Assembly (NCBI GenBank): GCA_958446835.1
Contig: CAUCXT010000007.1
Location: forward strand, 1-64,000
Length of the DNA: 64,000 nucleotides
Reading direction: 5' to 3'
Source of the DNA: an uncultured Eubacterium sp.
Lineage (GTDB): Bacteria; Bacillota; Clostridia; Lachnospirales; Lachnospiraceae
Numbering within the stretch: position 1 is the stretch's first letter; each line of letters opens with the position of its first letter. Below are positions 1 to 6,835 of this stretch, piece after piece. The notes beneath the pieces are model-generated. The model ran no database searches. It saw nothing but the letters and a program-made list of their open reading frames with translations, and was not told the DNA's origin. The position numbers were made by a program, and so were the translations under genes.

Positions 1-445
1 CCAAATGAGTATAGATAACTACAAATTCCAATTTGTAGAGAACAGAAACTTTCAGGTTATCGGTATGTTAGTATGGTTGGCATAGTAAAGATAGGAGTAG
101 TAACTTTCATCTTTCTATATATAAGAGTATATGAGTAAAATAGAGTAAATAATGGTCAAAAAACCATCGACATCCGACCTCATGCACGCTATAATATAGG
201 TAATCTAATAAGAAAATAGTGTTATCGTTACTGCTTCGATGAGAGCAAATGGTAGCCATAGATATGAATTCGTAGGAACGGAATGGCTGAACCCTCAGGG
301 TGACAGTGTCATCATTTTGTCAGCGAAAGCCGCTTTACTTGAATGATTTTCTGTTTTCTTATTTTGACACGAATTAACAGGAAGGTTAGAAAAATCAAGA
401 CTTTCCTTGACTTAGATTTACAGATAATGATATGTGTTTTCTGCA
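1..445. other. No gene recognised; accessory-looking intergenic DNA
   Basis: No convincing gene is seen here. A short open stretch around 212-341 (plus strand) reads like the C-terminal 40 residues of a protein and ends in TGA, but it has an in-frame TAA just upstream and no start or ribosome site. It could be a relic. The stretch precedes a tRNA-like fragment, iterons and a truncated ParB gene, so it may be the flank of a decayed mobile element. Confidence 0.4.
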
Positions 446-496
446 AGGACTTGAACTCCTAAGACTCTATTGTAGGTTCGATTCCTATAGGGAACG
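446..496 (+). other. tRNA-like 3' half (possible attachment-site remnant)
   Basis: An AGGA/TCCT stem (446-449, 457-460) closes a 7-nt loop. It is followed by a clean T-arm: GTAGG (472-476), loop TTCGATT, CCTAT (484-488, one G-U pair). No matching D-arm or 5' acceptor strand was found upstream, so this is not a complete tRNA. A tRNA 3' half next to iterons and a ParB-like gene is what an integrated element's attachment site can leave behind, but that is inference. Confidence 0.25.
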
Positions 497-508
497 CTCT
501 ATTTTAAG

Positions 509-541
509 CGGTAATGAGAGAAAAATCATTGCCGTTTTTTT
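509..541 (+). terminator. Rho-independent terminator
   Basis: The stem CGGTAATGA (509-517) pairs with TCATTGCCG (526-534, one G-U) around an 8-nt loop, and seven T follow (535-541). It ends whatever transcript carries the tRNA-like fragment just upstream. Confidence 0.8.
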
Positions 542-551
542 GTTGTTTTTC

Positions 552-637
552 TGCTAACAGCAAATCAAAAAATGAGCATTTTTGCTAACAGAAAATGCAA
601 ATTGCTAACAGTAAAATTATTGTAGATTTGCTAACAG
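552..637 (+). repeat. Four iteron-like direct repeats TGCTAACAG
   Basis: The 9-mer TGCTAACAG occurs at 552-560, 583-591, 603-611 and 629-637; the last three copies share an extra 5' T. Spacings between starts are 31, 20 and 26 bp, all in the same orientation, in AT-rich DNA just upstream of a ParB-like gene. This resembles iterons that bind a replication or partition protein of a plasmid or integrative element. No Rep gene is visible in the window. Confidence 0.6.
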
Positions 638-750
638 GAATGAAAAGCTATAATGCAGCTGGTGTAAAAGGTTGTAAATTCTAGTAGCTAATAAAAGGGA
701 AATGATTAAAAATATTTCTGCTTGGAAAATATCAAGCCTGAATGAGTATT

Positions 751-792
751 CCGTTCAGATTAGATTAGGTTCTAATCTGGGCGGATTTTTTT
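751..792 (+). terminator. Strong terminator or attenuator in the leader of the parB-like gene
   Basis: A 14-bp stem (751-764 with 771-784, two G-U pairs) carries a 6-nt loop and is followed by A and seven T (786-792). It lies only about 12 nt before the AAGGAGG of the parB-like gene. It either ends an upstream transcript or attenuates transcription into parB. No alternative anti-terminator pairing was obvious by eye. Confidence 0.75.
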
Positions 793-816
793 ATTTCAGG
801 AAGAAGGAGGATGCCT

Positions 817-1143
817 ATGGCAGAAAAAGTGGATCAGATGGATCCAAATGAAAAAATCGTTGAAATAGCGATTGAACGGCTAAGAGTATTTGAAAACCAT
901 CCGTTTCGAGTGGAAATGGATAGCCAGATGAAAGATCTTCAGGACAGTATCAAGAAATACGGAATAATAACTCCGGTAATAGTAAGACCACGAAAGGAAG
1001 GATACTACGAAATCATATCAGGTCATAGAAGAATATTTGCTGCGGAAAAACTGGGATATAGAAAAGTACCTACGATAATCCGCTATATGACAGATGATCA
1101 GGCAGTTATCGCAATGGTAGATACGCCACAATCCTCAATGTAG
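817..1143 (+). pseudogene. ParB-like N-terminal domain protein, truncated
   Basis: The product contains a ParB/Srx nuclease-like domain with the box II signature GHRR (in IISGHRRIFAAEKLG), as in the accessory ParB proteins of clostridial plasmids and integrative elements. Family members run several hundred residues, continuing after AVIAMVD with a helix-turn-helix region. Here the sequence changes abruptly after AVIAMVD (about 1119) and stops at 1143, about 108 residues in all. The break lies where the coding sequence of an acetyltransferase tail begins in another frame, so a deletion joined the two genes. Start chosen at 817, six nt after AAGGAGG (804-810), rather than the ATG at 811. DNA binding may survive, but the partition function probably does not. 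Confidence 0.75.
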
Positions 1144-1400
1144 CTGTAGATCCGGAATATCAGGGCTTATCTATCGGAAAAAATATTGTTCTAAAGCTGT
1201 CCGAGATTATCAGAGCGGACATTGTTGTATTGAATACACATCCCGGTGCTGTAGGCTTCTACAACAGACTGGCACAATACAGACGCAACAGATATGTATT
1301 TGAAAAATTCATTACAAAGGAAGAAAGAGCAGCTATGCCACAGGAAAGACGGATTGCTATGTTTACTCCAAAGGGGTATAAATTTCCTGATGAATATTAA
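1125..1400 (+). pseudogene. GNAT-family acetyltransferase, C-terminal fragment
   Basis: An open frame without its own start reads ATILNVAVDPEYQGLSIGKN and continues through a typical GNAT end: the acetyl-CoA loop (PEYQGLSIGK), a TNTH-like strand (VVLNTHPGAVGFYNRL) and the terminal KGYKFPDEY, stop at 1398-1400. Roughly the first half of the enzyme, including its start codon, is missing. It begins exactly where the ParB-like gene loses similarity and is read one frame over. This is the second partner of the deletion scar. It was probably inactivated when a mobile element inserted or left. Confidence 0.7.
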
Positions 1401-1417
1401 GAATCAGAGGTGCAATT

Positions 1418-2500
1418 ATGGTAGATGAGAAAAGACTGTTATCTGAGTTTATTACACTGGCTGGGTTTGACAGTGAGTCATTCCATGAGAAGGATATTGC
1501 AGAATATCTTCTTGCAAAGCTTACTAAGCTTGGGCTTGAGGTATCAATGGATGAGGCTGGGGCAGTTCAGACAGGAGATAAGGAGGCAGCAGGAAATATC
1601 TATGGATTTTTAAAGGGCAATATTCAAGGAGAGCCTATTCTTTTCTCAGCACATATGGATACCGTTTCTCCGGGTATCGGAAAGAAGGTTATTGTAAATG
1701 AAGCCGGCAGGGTGACATCCGATGGAACTACGGTTCTGGGCTCTGATGATATTACAGCGATAACTGCTATTCTGGAGATGCTCACAGTTATTAAGGAGAA
1801 GAACCTGTCACATCCTGATATTGAGGTGGTATTCTTCATCGCTGAAGAACTGTACTGCAGGGGCTCAAGGGTATTCGACTATACCAAGCTTAAGTCTAAA
1901 TACGCCTATACTCTGGATATTGATGGAAAGGTGGGCAGAGTGGCTAACCGGGCACCATCAATTATTCAGTATGAGGTCACAATTAAAGGAAAAAGTGCCC
2001 ACGCCGGCTTTGAGCCTGAGAAAGGAATATCAGCTATTGTGGCGGCCTCTAAGATTATTTCCAAGCTGAACCTTGGCAGAATCAATTCAAATACCACCGC
2101 TAATGTAGGAACAATCACCGGTGGAACGGGAGTCAATATTGTACCGGAATCAGTAACGATAAAGGGCGAGGTGCGAAGCTTTGATAAGGATGAGGCATTT
2201 GCTACAGTGGAGTCGCTTCGCAGACAGTTCGAGGAAGGAGCCGCAGAGTATGGCACCCAAGCTGCCTTTGTGAGTGAGGAGATGGTGCGGGCTTATAAGG
2301 TTGCTGAGGATTCATTTGTCATAAGGAAGTATGCCAAGGCTCTCAAGAAATTAGGCTACGGAGAGCCGGATATCATTTCATCGTTTGGAGGGTCGGATAA
2401 CAATAACTTCTGCTTACATGGCATTGAAGGTGTTGTTCTTTCTAATGCCATGAATAATGTGCATACGGTCAGTGAGTATTCTATTTGGATGAGCTGGTAA
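1418..2500 (+). CDS. Peptidase T-like M20 metallopeptidase, 3' end frameshifted
   Basis: A cytoplasmic di-zinc aminopeptidase of the M20 family, PepT-like group, releasing amino acids from small peptides. The zinc and catalytic motifs are visible: SAHMDT (H79, D81), GSDD (D110/D111), the EE pair (E143, E144), LDID near 167-169, and a late VHTVSE histidine. The start follows AGAGGTG. Normal members end in a helix like LDELVKSSEIVLELAVGR. That sequence is present at 2485-2541 but one frame away, so the gene as read stops early after SIWMSW at 2500, while the original stop is TAG 2542-2544. One missing T in the ATTTG run near 2483-2487 would explain it. It may be a real mutation or a sequence error. 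Confidence 0.8.
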   Translation: MVDEKRLLSEFITLAGFDSESFHEKDIAEYLLAKLTKLGLEVSMDEAGAVQTGDKEAAGNIYGFLKGNIQGEPILFSAHMDTVSPGIGKKVIVNEAGRVTSDGTTVLGSDDITAITAILEMLTVIKEKNLSHPDIEVVFFIAEELYCRGSRVFDYTKLKSKYAYTLDIDGKVGRVANRAPSIIQYEVTIKGKSAHAGFEPEKGISAIVAASKIISKLNLGRINSNTTANVGTITGGTGVNIVPESVTIKGEVRSFDKDEAFATVESLRRQFEEGAAEYGTQAAFVSEEMVRAYKVAEDSFVIRKYAKALKKLGYGEPDIISSFGGSDNNNFCLHGIEGVVLSNAMNNVHTVSEYSIWMSW

Positions 2501-2664
2501 AGAGCAGTGAGATTGTATTGGAGCTGGCGGTAGGCAGGGTGTAGGCCGGGAAACTATTATAGAATACATTGATTTATGTCAATTGATAATTATATATATT
2601 TGCTGGCAGTATATTTTTTGCCCTTGTTATGTGACTTACTTAGTGCTATACTGAAAAAGCAGAA

Positions 2665-2705
2665 AAACCGTGTGATAGGAAGAAGATTCAGTTTTCGCAC
2701 GGTTT
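2665..2705 (+). terminator. Possible terminator hairpin
   Basis: AAACCGTGTG (2665-2674) pairs with CGCACGGTTT (2696-2705, one G-U) across a 21-nt loop; only a short T run follows (ATTTT). It is a moderate candidate for the end of the peptidase transcript. Confidence 0.4.
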
Positions 2706-2744
2706 ATTTTAAAAACATAGGTTAGTGATAACTAACACACACAC

Positions 2745-2774
2745 TTGACCTGATTTAAAGGCATTGTTTAAAAT
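2745..2774 (+). promoter_or_regulatory. Sigma-A-like promoter for the membrane protein gene
   Basis: TTGACC (2745-2750), an 18-nt spacer, then TAAAAT (2769-2774). The start codon region with AGGAGG lies about 45 nt downstream. A short GTTAG/CTAAC hairpin (2721-2736) sits just upstream. Confidence 0.5.
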
Positions 2775-2917
2775 AAGTTGATGGACATGCGGCATTATGC
2801 TGTAAAAAAATAAATTACAGGAGGAAAATTATATGAAGTTCCGACAGAAATGACAACAGGATAACCTTAGATGGGATTCATCCATGGTGGAAGGATGTCA
2901 CGGCGGGAAGATTCAAG

Positions 2918-3397
2918 TTGTCCTTCTGGCTGTCATTTTTGGGGCAGCCGGGAGCTTATGTTACATTGTGGCTTCTTGCGGACCTGATTTCCAAGGAAAG
3001 TGAACCGTTGGCACTGATATTGAAAATCAATACATTTATCGGATGTTATACAGGGCTTATGTGCCATTTGTATTTCTGCATGAAGCCGCTCATGTATCAG
3101 AAGCTCAGTAAAAAGCTGTCGGACAATGAGAGCCTTGAGATTATGAAATCAATTGACCCGGTTACAAAGATACCTATGCTTATCGGAGGGTTGTCACTTT
3201 GGTTTGGCGGAACCATCATTGTGGCGGCTGCTATTATAACAGGAGCGCTTGCGGTTTCAAGATGGTGCCTGCTCTTAAATCCCATTGTAGCGGTAATCGT
3301 TTTAATGATATTGAAGAAATGCAAGGTCAGGATTATCGGAGCACTGGGAGTTGGGTATATGTTGTTCTCAGTTCTGCTCATCATTGCGGGCTGTTGA
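2918..3397 (+). CDS. Small multi-pass membrane protein of unknown function (5' end disturbed)
   Basis: About 159 residues with four or five hydrophobic segments and little else; no motif was recognised. It faintly resembles small DUF6796-type Firmicutes membrane proteins, but this is only a guess. The frame is open upstream to 2837, where it reads SDRNDNRITLDGIHPWWKD before the visible TTG at 2918. A perfect AGGAGG and ATG sit at 2833, but that ATG is in a frame closing after six codons (TGA). Dropping one base right after ATGAAG would join ATG 2833 to the long frame. The gene therefore looks 5' frameshifted, or starts weakly at TTG 2918 behind GGGAAG. Confidence 0.55.
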   Translation: MSFWLSFLGQPGAYVTLWLLADLISKESEPLALILKINTFIGCYTGLMCHLYFCMKPLMYQKLSKKLSDNESLEIMKSIDPVTKIPMLIGGLSLWFGGTIIVAAAIITGALAVSRWCLLLNPIVAVIVLMILKKCKVRIIGALGVGYMLFSVLLIIAGC

Positions 3398-3525
3398 TTC
3401 ATGGATGGTCTATTGTGAAGCCTATTGATGGGCAATCAATAGCGAAGGGGAGAGGTACAGGCGCATTACATATGCTGTACATGCGACAATATATTATTTA
3501 ATGGAAAACTATGGAGGGCTGTAAA

Positions 3526-4071
3526 ATGAAACCGGAAAATCTGTCGATGACGGGCAGGCTGTGTTATCTGTTTATGGGAATTGAAAGGTATCTGACCGCA
3601 TGTTATCCTGAGCGTAGCTGGGAGCCGGTTGCTAGAAGGATGTGGCAGTGGACAAATGTTTACTGGAACGAAGGCTGTGACAGGTATTCGGCTGTTGTGC
3701 CGGAATATTTGTTTGAGTTTAATGATTATGAAAAGACCAATCAGCTTGTTTTGGACGGAATGTTGTCCGAAGAGGAATATCTGGAATTAAAAAATCTGTT
3801 CGCCGGTCTTACTATGGGAGCTTCGGAGGATGAGATAAATCAGGTTCTGATGCTGCCGGTGGAATTTAATTATGAATGTGAGGGCACGGATTTTGAGGAG
3901 GCGAATCTGCCTACACTGGAAATTTTGGATAAAATGCAGGATTTTTTGTCAATTCATAATATTCCGGCTACGTCAATCGGAGATGTGCAGAATATGACGG
4001 TGGAGCAGAGAAACGGCTGGGGTGATTTTGTCGACAGCGAATATCTTTCTATAATAATTAAGCCGTCTTGA
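3526..4071 (+). CDS. Hypothetical cytoplasmic protein
   Basis: A 181-residue acidic protein without signal peptide or membrane segment. Not recognised. The first half is rich in aromatic residues (MWQWTNVYWNEGCDRY), and the rest is amphipathic. Size and character recall immunity-type or regulatory proteins that stand alone in Firmicutes genomes, but nothing in the sequence proves such a role. Start set at ATG 3526 because GGAGGG (3512-3517) lies about 8 nt before it; the ATG at 3511 would overlap that site. It is preceded by the membrane protein gene in the same direction and followed by a strong terminator. Confidence 0.65.
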   Translation: MKPENLSMTGRLCYLFMGIERYLTACYPERSWEPVARRMWQWTNVYWNEGCDRYSAVVPEYLFEFNDYEKTNQLVLDGMLSEEEYLELKNLFAGLTMGASEDEINQVLMLPVEFNYECEGTDFEEANLPTLEILDKMQDFLSIHNIPATSIGDVQNMTVEQRNGWGDFVDSEYLSIIIKPS

Positions 4072-4082
4072 GGGCGGGGAAG

Positions 4083-4119
4083 AAAGAACCAGCGGGATTC
4101 TATCCGCTGGTTCTTTTTT
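4083..4119. terminator. Bidirectional-looking terminator between convergent genes
   Basis: The perfect 13-bp stem 4083-4095/4104-4116 has an 8-nt loop and T-rich flanks; the plus strand gives TTTTTT. It ends the hypothetical gene and also overlaps the last codons of the minus-strand kinase relic, so it serves both directions. Confidence 0.85.
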
Positions 4120-4323
4120 GAAGCATAACCGCCAGCTCAAACGTCTTATCCTTGACGGTTGTCTCCACCTTTCCATAATATTTGTTCGCGCACACCTCAA
4201 TATTGCGCAGCCCAAGCCCGTGATTTGCGGAATCGGGTTTTATGCTGCGGATAATAAGACACAGCAGCAGCCCCTGAACAGAATAGATTATGATATCAAA
4301 AGAATGTAGATGACATCTTTCAT
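4100..4323 (-). pseudogene. GHKL sensor histidine kinase relic (internal deletion)
   Basis: Directly downstream of the LytTR regulator, the minus strand starts ATG (4323) with MKDVIYILL, shifts frame within the first 12 codons to a hydrophobic IIYSVQGLLLCLII, and then jumps straight to the end of a GHKL ATPase: NHGLGLRNIEVCANKYYGKV, then ELAVMLQKRTSG and TAG (4100-4102). NHGLGLRNI is the G-box of AgrC/LytS-like kinases. The several hundred codons between the membrane start and the G-box are gone. The kinase cannot work, which leaves its regulator without a partner here. Confidence 0.75.
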
Positions 4324-4329
4324 TGCCTG

Positions 4330-5043
4330 TTATGCCTTTCTCAAATAATTCATATATGCAGTCACAAAATCATTGTATTTTTGTTTTGCCAAAAACACCT
4401 TATCTCCGTTTTTCAATTCTATGTTGGCGTTATCATAGCGGACGATTTCCTTCATATTTACCAGAAAACCGCGGTGTGAGCGGAAAAAGCTGTCACCAAG
4501 CCGGCTCTCAAGCACATCCATTTTTTCATAAAAGCTGTAGGTATCTTCCTTCATATTTTTGGTATGCAGTATAATCTTTCTTGCCTGATTCTCTGCATAA
4601 ACGATATTGTTGACAGGTATCTTGATGTAATTGCGATCCGTTCGGATAATCAATGGTTCTGCATTTTTTTCTCTTTTTATCTGGTTTACTGCCCTGTCCA
4701 TGACCTCCATAAATTTGTTTTCATTGATGGGCTTTAATAGATAATGGAACGCTCCCACATCATAGCCTTCAAACACATACTCCTTTAAGGCAGTCACAAA
4801 AATGATGATTACATTGGATTTTTCACGGATTTTTTTTGCAACCTCCATGCCGTTTAAATCACCGGCAGTATTATTCCAGTTTAGGGAAATATCAAGCAGA
4901 ATGATATCATAGTCGTTTGAATCAGATAGTAATTTCTCCCCACTTGAAAACATATCTACTTGTGCCTCGGTGCATTTTTCGGTTAGATTTTTCATGTATT
5001 CCATTATTGGCTGTTCATCGTCACATATTGCTATTTTCAGCAT
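4330..5043 (-). CDS. LytTR-family response regulator (AgrA-like)
   Basis: 237 residues. The receiver domain (1-120) has the acidic pair D8/D9, phospho-acceptor D51 (ILLDIS), T84 and K104 (LLKP), so it looks competent for phosphorylation. A LytTR DNA-binding domain follows (about 135-235; FFRSHRGFLVNMKEI, then FLAKQKYNDF). Such proteins bind direct repeats in target promoters and commonly control quorum, bacteriocin or surface genes. The cognate GHKL kinase is reduced to a relic immediately downstream, so this regulator is an orphan unless another kinase serves it. No loss of key residues was seen. Confidence 0.88.
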   Translation of the reverse strand: MLKIAICDDEQPIMEYMKNLTEKCTEAQVDMFSSGEKLLSDSNDYDIILLDISLNWNNTAGDLNGMEVAKKIREKSNVIIIFVTALKEYVFEGYDVGAFHYLLKPINENKFMEVMDRAVNQIKREKNAEPLIIRTDRNYIKIPVNNIVYAENQARKIILHTKNMKEDTYSFYEKMDVLESRLGDSFFRSHRGFLVNMKEIVRYDNANIELKNGDKVFLAKQKYNDFVTAYMNYLRKA

Positions 5044-5276
5044 TTAGTTCACTCCGTATTGTTTGGCGTTTTCATTGTATGAATATTTACCGCACCATTT
5101 TTTCAAATTCCATTTATATATCGGTCTGTTTGTATTGCCACTTTAAAGAGTTTGTCACATTTTTGTCATATTTGACTTGATATAATTATGCTCGGAAAAT
5201 TGTAATTGCATTTAGTATATGGAAGTAAATTATTTTAGCAATCATTGAGTTTATTTTGGCACTAATTAAGAAGATA

Positions 5277-5393
5277 CCTTGCTATGATTTCTTTATAATA
5301 TGACCAGAAGAAGATAGGGTGGCAGGCATGGTGTGCCGCATGACCGACAGGGGTGCGTCCCAATGCCTTAAATCCATCAACATAGCAAGGAGG
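5277..5393 (+). promoter_or_regulatory. Long-range inverted repeat that can cover the GH43 ribosome site
   Basis: CCTTGCTATG (5277-5286) is a perfect 10-bp complement of CATAGCAAGG (5381-5390). The second arm contains the first half of the Shine-Dalgarno AAGGAGG (5387-5393) of the glycosidase gene. Shorter helices lie between the arms (for example GGGTGC/GTCCC around 5350 and AGGCAT/ATGCCT). If transcribed from upstream, this leader could sequester the ribosome site. A TATAAT (5294-5299) also lies inside, and a start from there would lose the first arm. No known riboswitch class was recognised. The rest of 5044-5401 holds nothing else evident. Confidence 0.4.
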
Positions 5394-5401
5394 AAAATAT
5401 T

Positions 5402-6373
5402 TTGGAAAAGAATACGCCGCTTGTAACACATATTTATACAGCAGATCCTTCGGCGCACTGCTTCGAGGGAAAGATATATATTTATCCGTCACATGATCTT
5501 GAGCATGAGTGTGAGGACAATGACAATGGCGACCAGTACAACATGGAGGATTACCATATTCTGTGTATGGATGATGTTGATGGAGAGTGTAAGGATTTAG
5601 GAGAGGTATTACATAAAAATGATGTACCTTGGGTGTCCAAGCAGATGTGGGCTCCGGATTGTGCGTTCAAGAACGGTAAGTATTACTTATATTTTCCGGC
5701 GAGGGATAAGGAGGGACTGTTCAGAATCGGTGTGGCAACATCGAATGCTCCGGGCGGGCCTTTTAAGCCGGAATCAGATTATATCAAGGGCAGCTTCAGC
5801 ATTGATCCATGTGTATTTGTGGATGATGATGGACAGGGCTATCTCTATTTTGGCGGACTCTGGGGAGGACAGCTTGAGAAATGGCAGACCGGTAGGTTCC
5901 TGCCGGAAGAGACGGGATCTAAGGGCGATGAGGCGGCTTTAGGACCTCAATGTGCCAGGTTATCGGATGATATGTTGTCATTCAAGTCACAGCCGAAGCA
6001 GATAGTGATTCTTGACGAGAATGGCGAGCCTTTAAAGGCGGCGGATGAGGACAGAAGATATTTCGAGGGACCTTGGCTGCATAAGTACAAGGACACCTAC
6101 TATCTGTCGTATTCTACAGGAACTACCTGCACCATCGTGTATGCCACAGCTAAGAACCCGGAGGGACCATTTACATTCCGCGGAAAGATTCTTGAGCCTG
6201 TAATAGGCTGGACAACGCACCATTCAATCATGGAGCATAATGGAAAGTGGTATCTGTTCTACCATGATTCGTCGTGGTCGAGAGGCGTGAGCAGCATGAG
6301 ATGTGTGAAGTACACAGAACTTGAATATCTTGAGGATGGAAGTATAAAGACAATAAATCCTTACGCCAACTAA
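5402..6373 (+). CDS. Family 43 glycoside hydrolase (arabinofuranosidase/xylosidase type)
   Basis: A 323-residue five-bladed beta-propeller enzyme that removes arabinose or xylose from plant glycans. The GH43 catalytic triad is visible: HIYTADPSAH (base D15), SIDPCVFVDDDG (pKa-modulating Asp) and RRYFEGPWLHK (acid Glu). There is no signal peptide, so it acts inside the cell on imported oligosaccharides. Single-domain length, no carbohydrate-binding module. The start is TTG 5402, eight nt after AAGGAGG. The gene stands alone between an orphan LytTR regulator and a small RNA candidate, with no sugar transporter next to it. Substrate cannot be fixed from sequence. Confidence 0.88.
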   Translation: MEKNTPLVTHIYTADPSAHCFEGKIYIYPSHDLEHECEDNDNGDQYNMEDYHILCMDDVDGECKDLGEVLHKNDVPWVSKQMWAPDCAFKNGKYYLYFPARDKEGLFRIGVATSNAPGGPFKPESDYIKGSFSIDPCVFVDDDGQGYLYFGGLWGGQLEKWQTGRFLPEETGSKGDEAALGPQCARLSDDMLSFKSQPKQIVILDENGEPLKAADEDRRYFEGPWLHKYKDTYYLSYSTGTTCTIVYATAKNPEGPFTFRGKILEPVIGWTTHHSIMEHNGKWYLFYHDSSWSRGVSSMRCVKYTELEYLEDGSIKTINPYAN

Positions 6374-6380
6374 AAATAAT

Positions 6381-6409
6381 TCGACAAATTCTCACAGTTA
6401 TGTTATACT
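6381..6409 (+). promoter_or_regulatory. Strong extended -10 promoter of the small RNA candidate
   Basis: TCGACA (6381-6386), a 17-nt spacer, TATACT (6404-6409) preceded by TGT, an extended -10. Predicted transcription start near 6416. It lies only 8 nt after the GH43 stop codon and no ORF follows, so it appears to drive a non-coding transcript. Confidence 0.7.
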
Positions 6410-6415
6410 AGACAT

Positions 6416-6594
6416 GAATAAGTCAGATTTTGTTAGGTACTTTTCGACAAAACAGTGTACAACATCACGGAGCACTGTCCTGGAATATGGAAAAACTAAG
6501 TGGGAATGAGTAAGCTATCGTTGTTGCGATGCTTAGAATAATCCAGAATTAGGGAATGGTTCAATGTGGATGTTGAACCATTCCCTATTTTTTA
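6416..6594 (+). ncRNA. Candidate structured small RNA, about 180 nt, no known family recognised
   Basis: A near-consensus promoter and a perfect terminator bracket about 180 nt without a plausible ORF. Nested helices can be read: TTTTGT/ACAAAA (about 6427-6456), CAGTG/CACTG, then CTGGA pairing with TCCAG around an inner CTAAG/CTTAG helix that encloses an ATCG/CGAT hairpin, and last the terminator stem. It does not match what I know of 6S, SRP, tmRNA, RNase P or common riboswitches. It might also be a leader for the kinase gene 240 nt downstream, but the terminator argues for an independent RNA. Confidence 0.5.
6551..6593 (+). terminator. Rho-independent terminator of the small RNA
   Basis: A perfect 14-bp stem (6551-6564 with 6573-6586), an 8-nt loop, then a run ending in six T (6588-6593). 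One of the strongest terminators in the window. Confidence 0.9.
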
Positions 6595-6835
6595 GGATAA
6601 TTAGATTATATTAGGTAGCTAAGCTACAGTATCTAAAATAAAATATTAATCTTGAAAATGTCACATTATCAACAGAAAATGGACTATTTTGTCAATTTTG
6701 TGTTGGGAAGACTTGTGGTAACCTGTAGGCGCCTGCTAAGAACGGATATTAAGGATGACTGTGTCTGTGCAGGAATGATGGTGAAAAGTCCGATACACCA
6801 TCACCAGTGGCTCTTAAGTTTAGGAGGAAAAGAGT
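6595..6835 (+). other. Leader region before the first kinase relic
   Basis: No gene supported. A perfect GATGGTG/CACCATC hairpin with a 12-nt loop lies near 6778-6803, and the ribosome site TAGGAGG sits before ATG 6836. Part of it (GGAA, GGTG, TCC spacing) faintly recalls a cobalamin riboswitch core, but the conserved boxes are not all there. Confidence 0.35.

Noticed and set aside
5294..5299. TATAAT in the GH43 leader as the main promoter
   Set aside because: No acceptable -35 at 16-18 nt spacing was found, so it was not listed as a separate promoter.
5262..5492. Minus-strand frame across the GH43 leader
   Set aside because: Overlaps the leader and the start of GH43 in antisense, with no ribosome site or domain pattern.
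6765..6825. Possible cobalamin riboswitch before kinase relic 1
   Set aside because: Only short stretches (GGAA, GGTG, TCC) agree. The B12 box and the flanking conserved helices are missing.
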